The translations under genes were made by a program, and so were the position numbers. The notes beneath the pieces were generated by a model that was given only the letters and a program-made list of their open reading frames with translations, was not told where the DNA came from and did not search any database. DNA of 23,114 nucleotides from Pelargonium cotyledonis (lineage: Eukaryota; Streptophyta; Magnoliopsida; Geraniales; Geraniaceae): the NCBI GenBank assembly GCA_036897625.1, contig JAYMTA010000910.1, positions 1 to 23,114 of the forward strand, written 5' to 3'. Shown here one piece after another: positions 1-23,114 of the stretch; the first letter of the stretch is position 1; every line of letters starts with the position of its first letter.

Positions 1-202
1 TGGACTTAATCAGAAACCCTAACTCTTGGATAAGAAGACTAGACGACGACGTATCGGACCTTGACTTGATTCAGGAAAAATTGTCAAATCACATACTGTT
101 TGGTTATTAGAAACTTTTGGTTTATATAAAAAATCTAAATTATTTATATTGCTGTAGTCCCATATAATAAATGCTGGGATTTCTCCTGTTTTGGTAGCAC
201 AG
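1..202 (+). other. End of an upstream DEAH9 intron
   Basis: AT-rich sequence with no coding match to the helicase. A pyrimidine-rich run and a CAG acceptor precede the first exon at 203. The donor and the exons for the N-terminus and Walker A motif must be to the left of the window. Confidence 0.65.
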
Positions 203-16689
<16,487 letters not shown>

Positions 16690-17591
16690 TATTTCAATCA
16701 TTCTTCATTCATGTCTCACTTCAGCTTATACAATATACAAATTTTATCGCCTTTTTATATGATTTTTAAGTCCATGTTCAGGATATTGTTGTTCATTTTG
16801 GTTACAAATTTTCTCACAATTGTTTTGGGACGTTTGGAGTAGTAATTAAGGTCAGAACTAATTGGACCACAAATTTTCTTTGCACATTTATTTATATAAA
16901 AGGAGTAGCAAGGCTTGTAGCGCCTCTCTTTACTCTGTAAAGATGTAAGGAGCATACATTATTTATGTTGTTTATGCACAATACAATTACGAGCACCAAG
17001 TGATTTTTTTTTATTTAAATAACGATCATTAATTTTTATAATTTTTCATATTTATGCCCATAGGTTTTTTTTTCTATATTTTCCTCCACTAAAATGTTCA
17101 AAAACTTTAGTTTTGCACCCAAATTTGAAACTAAAATATAATGACAGTTTAATTTTCCAACTAAGCTATGATATTTTTGTACTGAGTATCCAATTAATTG
17201 AAATATGTGTAAAGGAAAGCATAAATAACAAAATTGAAAGTTCAAATGACATTATACTTGACAAGTGTAAACAAATGCAACTTTTAAAAAAGAAAACACA
17301 TTCACTAATCTGCTCAGGGAAGGTGAAGAGAGTGAAAATGAAGATTAAAATTTGTTACATTTGTGTTGGGTGAACGATTGTTTGGTTACATTTTATTGAT
17401 AAATACATATTTCATAGTGTTGAAAATGAGATCTCGCAATAATTTCAGAATATGAAATCTTGTTGTGAACAATTGTAAAAGTTTTATTTTTGATACGATC
17501 CGACACCTCAATGATTGCCGCATCGGTATTTATCTTCAGCCGTCTCCAGGGAGGGCTGTCCACTTCACTACCGAACGAGGCAGAGAAAGAA
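16690..17591 (+). other. DEAH9 3' UTR and intergenic sequence
   Basis: AT-rich sequence directly after the stop. The first few hundred bases probably hold the 3' UTR. No clear poly(A) signal or other gene recognised. Base composition changes near 17500-17590 (TCCGACACC, GGGAGGGCTG), just before a TGTTAG that may begin a retroelement. Confidence 0.5.
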
Positions 17592-18935
17592 CTGTTAGGT
17601 TTTTTTACTCAATACTAAGGGGTTACCTCAATGTATTAAGATAATTGATTAGATCTTATTGATCAATTGATATTTAAATTTGGATTGGACCTAATTAATT
17701 GGTAGATATCCAATGGGAAAATGTAAAATGTTTAAAACCAAATTAGATAAGTTATTGGACTAGATATTATATAAGTTACCCAACCCAAACATTCATAAGC
17801 CCATTTACCTTAAGTCTTGATCAATTGGGTTGGTTAAATAAGAGATATTAATTTGAATAGGAGAATATCCGGTTGTTGGGTCAATTCAAAATCCCACAAC
17901 CAATTTATATGCAGAAAAATCTCTTTACGTGAATTTTCGATTACACTATGATAAATAGAAACTTGGGTACTTGGCAGACTGCTATAGCTTTCGTTCGGAG
18001 GAGGAGGTTCTTTCTTCAATCTTCAGGTAATCCTCTTATCTTGCTAGAGAGAGTGTCAGATTTCCATCCGTAGAGAGACAATATTCTTCTAGAGGCTAGT
18101 TTCTTTGAAGCGATTTGATAACTGTTCTAACTTATTTTATTTTCTACGTTGTTACAATTTTTTTCACGTGAATTGTTTGTTTTGAGCTTCTAATTTAATT
18201 ATCAATTAAATTGTTGAATCTTCAATTGTTGAATCTATTTGTGTGTTGCGGTTTCGTTTATTGGTTGCGGCTGTTTTTGTACCTTTTGCCTCTTGCCGCT
18301 TGCTGTTTTGGTGCAATACTTTCTGCTTTACGTTTTGCAGCTGCATGCACTGATCTTGTTTCAAAACTTTGTTTTGTCTGTGCTGCCACAACTTTTTGGA
18401 CAAAACCTTTGTGTTTTATATTTGTGGCAACTGTGATTGGATTTTAATATAAATATTTATATATTTGTTGATCTTTGGTGGTTGTGTTTCTTTTGGTTTC
18501 AAACAGACATTTATTGTTTTTGATAACTGCGAATTGGTGCTTCTTTCTTTGCTCACATTTGCGGCTGTTTTGTTTCGCTGCCACTGATTCTTTTCTTTTG
18601 TCATTTATTTGGTTCATTATACCTTTGTGGCTGCTGATATTTTTTCATATATTGTTGTCACTGCTCTGTTATTGGTAATTGATTGAATCTGATTTCTACT
18701 GCTTCAATTCATTTGTTGGCATGATCATTGTTGATTAATTGTTATATTGCATGCTCGTTGGTTGCAATTAAATTATTGTTTATTACTTTATATCTTGTTT
18801 TCTGGTATTGGTGTTAATTACTTGATAAATAATTTAACAAACAATAAATTCGTGCATAAATATCAAGTGAAACTTTTAATATATATATAAACAATCTCTA
18901 GAATAACATTATAAAACATTTTATAAGACTTAATC
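17592..18935 (+). mobile_element. Probable 5' LTR/leader of the copia remnant
   Basis: TGTTAGG at about 17593 is a typical copia LTR start. A possible TATA-like ATAAATAG near 17951 is followed by a pyrimidine-rich leader up to the gag start at 18936. No second LTR and no clear tRNA primer site were found, so the LTR end and even the LTR identity are inferred from position. Confidence 0.4.
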
Positions 18936-20080
18936 ATGTCAACCGAGAAAGACATCCCCTCAGAGACCAACGTGGGTTCAGGGTCTGCCCCCTCTAAATC
19001 CGTAACCACAATGTTCACCCCAAAAATTGATATGTCTTGTTTACCAAAAAAAATTTCTGATCAGAACTTCAGGCGTTGGCAGCAACATATGGACGTGTGA
19101 CTCACGTTAAAAGGCTTAATATCAGTCTCAAAAACTGATTGTCCTAAACCATCCGAAAATGATCATAACACTACAAGAAAATGGGCTATTGAGTAAAGGT
19201 GGAAAGAACAAGATCAAGTAGTTCGTGGGTGTATCGTGTTTGCATTGGAGAATGCACTTTTCGATGTCTACTGTACATGTGAGCCAAAGTCCACAACTAA
19301 GCCTCTTTGGGAACGACTAGACATGTTGTATAACGCTGAAGATGTCGGAGCTGAGAAATACTCTAAGTTCCTAAAACTTCAGATGGTAGAGGGAGTAAGT
19401 GTGACCGAACAAGCCCATCAGTTAGAGTTTATCCTTCACACTTTGGCCGAATCTGACATGACCCTCCCTGTCAAGTTTCTAGTAATGGCTATAATAGAGA
19501 AGTTTCCGAAGTTTTGAGAAGATTTTGGAATGTACCTCAAGCACAAGAAGGAAAACATATCCCTAACTAACCTGATGACTGTCATTGCGATTGAAGAGAA
19601 ACATCGTAGCTATGGGGTACCCTCTAAGCTTAGGGCAAACTTTCTGTCTTCCAAGAAAAATAGGAAACAAGTAAATCTCAACCCGAATAAAGGAAAATGC
19701 TTTGTCAAACCCAAATATAAAATTCAAAAGAAGCCCAAAGCAACCAAACCGTGTTGGAATTGTGGACATGCAGGGCATTGGGTGAGGGACTATCCATCCA
19801 AAAAGGCGAAGACTTAGCAGGCTTAAACAAGCAAGGCTCAGCATGCTCCCAACAACAATGCTCAAATCAACATGATCGAGGTGGATCCTATCCACTCCAC
19901 TGAACCCAAGTATGTAACCTAAGATCCTGAAATTTTTAGTATTACTGAACAATATGAGTGGTTGGTTGATGCCGAAGCAAATTTGCGCACTTGTGCTGAT
20001 AAATTTTTGTTTGCTTCTTACCAGCCTGTCTTAGGAAGGTCAGTGAGGATGATAAATTCAAGTCATGCAAGGCTCTGACT
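18936..20080 (+). pseudogene. Ty1/copia gag-protease remnant
   Basis: One reading frame runs from ATG 18936 through the whole stretch, interrupted by stops at 19098, 19194, 19515, 19815, 19824 and 19920, and ending at a TGA near 20078. The middle (about 19200-19515) has the copia gag (UBN2-type) pattern: TTKPLWERLDMLY, EQAHQLEFILHTL, FLVMAIIEKFP. A CCHC zinc knuckle follows at about 19750-19795, CWNCGHAGHWVRDY, where the last Cys is Tyr. After a spacer comes a protease-like start, EWLVDAEAN, where copia elements usually have a DSGA/DTGA-type aspartate triad; here it is broken. Integrase and reverse transcriptase are missing. The element is inactive. Confidence 0.87.
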
Positions 20081-20433
20081 TTCTTCGTGAGACGAGAACT
20101 TGTTCAAGAACTTTTGGATCATCACTTGCCACGTAGGGACTGCTACTAATTGGAGAGAGTAGTACCAATTTAAGTCTCGCTCCATGAGAGAATAGCTAAA
20201 CATGTTTAACGCAGTGATTTCTTACACTGCCACATTGCTATTGAGACTCACGATGACCCACATGTATTTAGTCACATGACTTATTAGGTCTATGCAGTCG
20301 TTCCCTCGGAATTGAGCAATAGATTGGACAGTCGTGATCATCACGAATTTCAACTCAAATTTTGATGTCTGAGTGAGGCACTTGAGGAATCCAGTCTCCA
20401 TAAACGTGTTGCTCTACGTCACCTACGCCTTCA
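20081..20433. other. Junction between copia and gypsy remnants, nothing recognised
   Basis: About 350 bp with stops in all frames read. No pol motif seen. It may be decayed copia interior or part of another insertion. Confidence 0.45.
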
Positions 20434-20437
20434 TTGC

Positions 20438-21080
20438 CTAACATCCAAATGGGGAAATTTTCATGGGGGAAACTCCTCCATTGTTGTTTGGACCATCAGA
20501 GTGTTGTTGCTGTTGGTTATGTCGCGCCGCCATATGTTGATGATGCTGTTGTTGCTGGTTATGTTGTGCTGCCATATGTTGATGTTGCGGCTGCGGATGG
20601 TTATGCTGATAACGTTGGAATTCCAACGTCATCTAGAGTGTCATCTGAAGATCAGCCAACTGCCTCTGCTGACTTTGTTGCTGCTGGTACAAGGCAGCTT
20701 GAGATTGCTGCCATTGTACAATATCTTGTTGCAAAATTGAGTGAGCCACTAAATTCGCCAGTCCGTTAGTATTGGAGTTATTAGGGATCTTTCCAAGTGA
20801 ATGATTTAGGGTTTGAACCCTCCCATGATCATCTAAGTTATCTTTTTTTTGACTAACATGCGTCGTCATGTTGTCATTCAGAATTGAAGCACCTCGTCTC
20901 ACTGTTAGTGGACAGAGTGTCGGTGTCTTCTCTAGTGTTCAGTCTCTCGGGGGTCTTGTTCACCATAATGGGACGTTTACCCTTAGAAATGTCTTTCTTC
21001 TTTGTTTGTATAATCCTTTCGGGTTCCGTATTGAATGTTAAGGGTTGATCGTGACGTCTGCCATGAACAATTCTTTGCAT
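20438..21080 (-). pseudogene. Gag-like 5' coding remnant of a Ty3/gypsy element, Gln/His-rich
   Basis: On the - strand, frame 20902-20438 encodes a polar, Gln- and His-rich protein with one in-frame stop (TAG at 20633-20635). It includes a 14-residue tandem repeat, HQHMAARHNQQQQH and HQHMAAQHNQQQQH, made by a 42-bp DNA repeat. A basic open stretch (21080-20874) precedes it in a different frame. Placement just downstream of an LTR and primer site argues for the gag start of that element. No gag domain was recognised, so identity rests on position. Confidence 0.5.
20503..20590 (-). repeat. 42-bp tandem repeat (two copies), coding on - strand
   Basis: GGTTATGT and CATATGTTGATG recur exactly 42 bp apart (for example CATATGTTGA at 20531 and 20573). 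42 bp equals 14 codons, so the repeat is in frame with the Gln/His-rich protein. Confidence 0.75.
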
Positions 21081-21158
21081 ACACTCTTAAAGAAGAATGA
21101 CTCACACTAGATGACAAAAAACTACAACCAAGAAAAACCTATACTGTACACCTTTTTT

Positions 21159-21175
21159 CCCCGGCAACGACTCCA
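21159..21175 (-). other. Primer binding site of the Ty3/gypsy element (tRNA-Asp-like)
   Basis: The - strand reads TGGAGTCGTTGCCGGGG; the known plant tRNA-Asp site is TGGCGCCGTTGCCGGGG, so 15 of 17 bases agree. It lies 9 bp inside the presumed LTR end, as in Athila/Tat-type gypsy elements. Confidence 0.75.
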
Positions 21176-21184
21176 AAAATTTGG

Positions 21185-22634
21185 TGTGTAATTCCAACAA
21201 CAATACCGAAGTTGCACAAGTAATATAGAATTGGCCGGTAAGTTCAGAGTATATCGTCTTCTCAAGGAACAATGGTGGTAACTGAATTACTATGTTGTAG
21301 TTATTTAATCTATAAAAGAAACGTAAACAATGTATTGGTGTGTGTTTTGATTACGGAAAGTAAACACAGTAAAGTAAACAAAAACAAATAAAGCAAGAGT
21401 AAATAAATGTGATAGACGTGATCGGCAATTGACTTATGAATAAGGTATTGCTTTATTTGACTGCTAGTATTTAGTTGTCAAATTTTCCCTACCTCAAGTC
21501 CGCTCAAGTAATCAAGTGTTTTTTGTGAGGCTCGCTTGACACTCAAAACGAATACATTATCCTCGATTAATACCTAGATGTAGTTTGCGCCCCTAGACAT
21601 ATTATAACAAAGGGGTCACATACGTGTTGGCTATGCGTCTGACTCTTATGAGAGGCATGAAAAATCCTAAAGCATTTTACTGCAACGAGATTTATTCCAC
21701 TAAGTGGCCCGATCCACGTGAACAACCCTATTGTGTAGGTGAGACTCACACTGTGATCAAAGTCGTGGGTGATCATCCATAACTAGGCATTGCACCCAAC
21801 GAACCACCACAATAAAAAAATGATTTGAACAACTAAAATAAATCAAATCAAATAATTACTCCAAGTCAACTTCATCCCTACCACAAGGAATTATTTACAC
21901 ATGGAAGTACAGAACACAATCATGCATAAATAACAAGCTATCAAATTGCTAAAACGAAACATACTCATAGATAGAAAAATTGTATCAGATTACAAGGTTT
22001 GAATCCAATCGTTTGTAAAGTAAAAACATAAGCAATAACCCTAAAATAGTGTGGGGCGGCAATCGATTGAGCAACGCTCTTGATTATCCCAGATCACACA
22101 CTAGTTATCTAGCACAAACTATCTAAGCTATAATGGTGGAAGAAGAACGAATAATGGAGGTTCTCAATCCACTGAAAAAACCGAAAAAGAAGACACAAGA
22201 TGGTTGGAAGAAAGGCAAAATTTGGATCCAAAATCCTATCCGAACTTTCCTATTTCTAGAGTGTAGTGTTGGCGCCACGGCGTAGAGTGCTTGGCGCTGC
22301 GGCATTGCAAAACTGATACGAGTTTGACTCGGCTTTGACTTTTGTGGTGACCCAGCGTAGCTGGCTTGGCGCTGCAGTGTAACTGTCAGTATACCCCCTT
22401 AATTTTGACTCGGTTTTCGCTCCCCTTCATGCCCAAACATCGAAATAATGGCTTGAAAAGCTCCAGAAAACTAAATCATAATATTTGAGGCACAAATGAG
22501 CGGAAATTAGTATAAATGAGTAAAAATACACCAAAGTCAAAATATGTGTCGGTTTTGCGAAAGTGTGTTTTTCATGTAAAATATGTATAACCAAGGCAAA
22601 TCCTAGGTAAATCACGAGTCAAATGAGTCACACA
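21185..22634 (-). mobile_element. 5' LTR of a Ty3/gypsy retrotransposon
   Basis: About 1.45 kb between TGTGT (21185-21189) and ACACA (22630-22634), which gives inverted TG..CA ends. The - strand orientation is set by the primer site just outside the left edge. The sequence layout (long LTR, a GGCGCC/CTTGGCGCTGC-rich promoter-side region at 22270-22370, and CTTACCGGCC near the primer end) is like other plant gypsy LTRs. No second LTR is in the window, so the element is truncated and the right edge is an estimate. Confidence 0.7.
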
Positions 22635-23114
22635 TAACATAATTTAGGTTTTGGATGATTTTTTCACTGCATAGAAATCATAGGATTTAGATTAGGGTTT
22701 AACATGCAATTGTGTTGTAGTTATTGTGGCTAGATTAGGGTTATTTTAATTCTAATTCATTCGTTCGTTATAAAAAAAAAAGGTGTAGATTCTCATATCG
22801 ATCCTTGGGTGTTTTAGCTATAGGATTCTTGGGTGGTACCGCTGGAGAGGCTCTAGAACCACTCGTCCGCCCATGTGATGTAACTCCAATGAGCCGTCCA
22901 TGGAGGCACGAAGGATCCTCAGGGATCAATGGGCTTAGGCCCACCTGTCTCCAGAAGGGACAGACCTTTCAGGGGACGTCGCTCCGAAGTAGGCGCCCGT
23001 GGAGACATGAACGACTATCAAGGGACACAAAAGGTCCACAACCACGCACATATTGTATCGGCAGGGCGGACCACAAAGGGGTTGCATCCCCCACCCCCAC
23101 CCCCGGGGGGAACA
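22635..23114. other. Flank, GC-rich toward the right edge, unidentified
   Basis: AT-rich to about 22790, including an A10 run (22772-22781), then clearly GC-richer with CCATGGAGGCACG, GGCTTAGGCCCACC and a final CCCCCACCCCCACCCCCGGGGGG-like edge. No coding frame, TE end or RNA gene recognised. It may be part of another element cut by the window. Confidence 0.45.

Noticed and set aside
18802..18813. TGGTATTGGTGT as primer site of the copia remnant
   Set aside because: Only the first six or so bases match the iMet site and the preceding base is not the CA end of an LTR.
19563..19952. 129-aa - strand open frame
   Set aside because: Antisense shadow of the copia gag zinc-knuckle region; the + strand carries the recognisable protein.
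20434..20769. 111-aa + strand open frame rich in Val/Tyr/Asp/Ala
   Set aside because: It is the complement of the Gln/His repeat region; the primer site and LTR orientation favour the - strand.

Overview
This window is nuclear DNA from a flowering plant, most likely a eudicot: it is AT-rich, carries a many-exon gene with canonical GT-AG introns, and holds Ty1/copia, Ty3/gypsy, hAT and LINE-type debris. No prokaryotic, organellar, rRNA, tRNA or CRISPR feature was seen.

One host gene fills positions 203-16689 on the + strand. I reconstructed 19 coding exons from reading-frame continuity across splice sites. They join into 550 in-frame codons plus a stop. The protein is the DEAH-box RNA helicase known as DEAH9 in Arabidopsis and DHX35 in animals, a spliceosome-associated helicase. 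The window holds motif II (DEAH) through the C-terminal OB-fold domain. The N-terminus, with the Walker A motif and probably about 150 residues, lies off the left edge. Every exon boundary keeps phase and no internal stop was found, so the gene looks intact.

The gene is stretched to more than 16 kb by five large introns (1955, 2588, 1414, 2390 and 3590 bp). Four of these carry recognisable transposon insertions and the fifth (intron 10) carries repeat-like sequence. Intron 1 has a short LTR element of TRIM type, with primer binding site and polypurine tract. Intron 3 has a second pair of short LTR-like repeats. Intron 5 has a non-autonomous hAT element with an 8-bp target duplication. Intron 14 has a third short copia-type element, itself invaded on the opposite strand by a LINE-like DUF4283 fragment ending in poly(A). 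A small poly(T) tract between 9-bp direct repeats sits in intron 11.

Downstream of the gene (about 17.6-23.1 kb) there are two decayed LTR retrotransposons facing each other. One is a + strand Ty1/copia gag-protease remnant (18936-20080) with several in-frame stops but no frameshift seen. The other is a - strand Ty3/gypsy 5' end: an LTR of about 1.45 kb (21185-22634), a tRNA-Asp-like primer binding site (21159-21175), and a Gln/His-rich gag-like start. The last 480 bases turn GC-rich and were not identified.

The hunt found no new biological system. The most useful results are the exon map and a set of small, well-bounded mobile elements in a conserved helicase gene.
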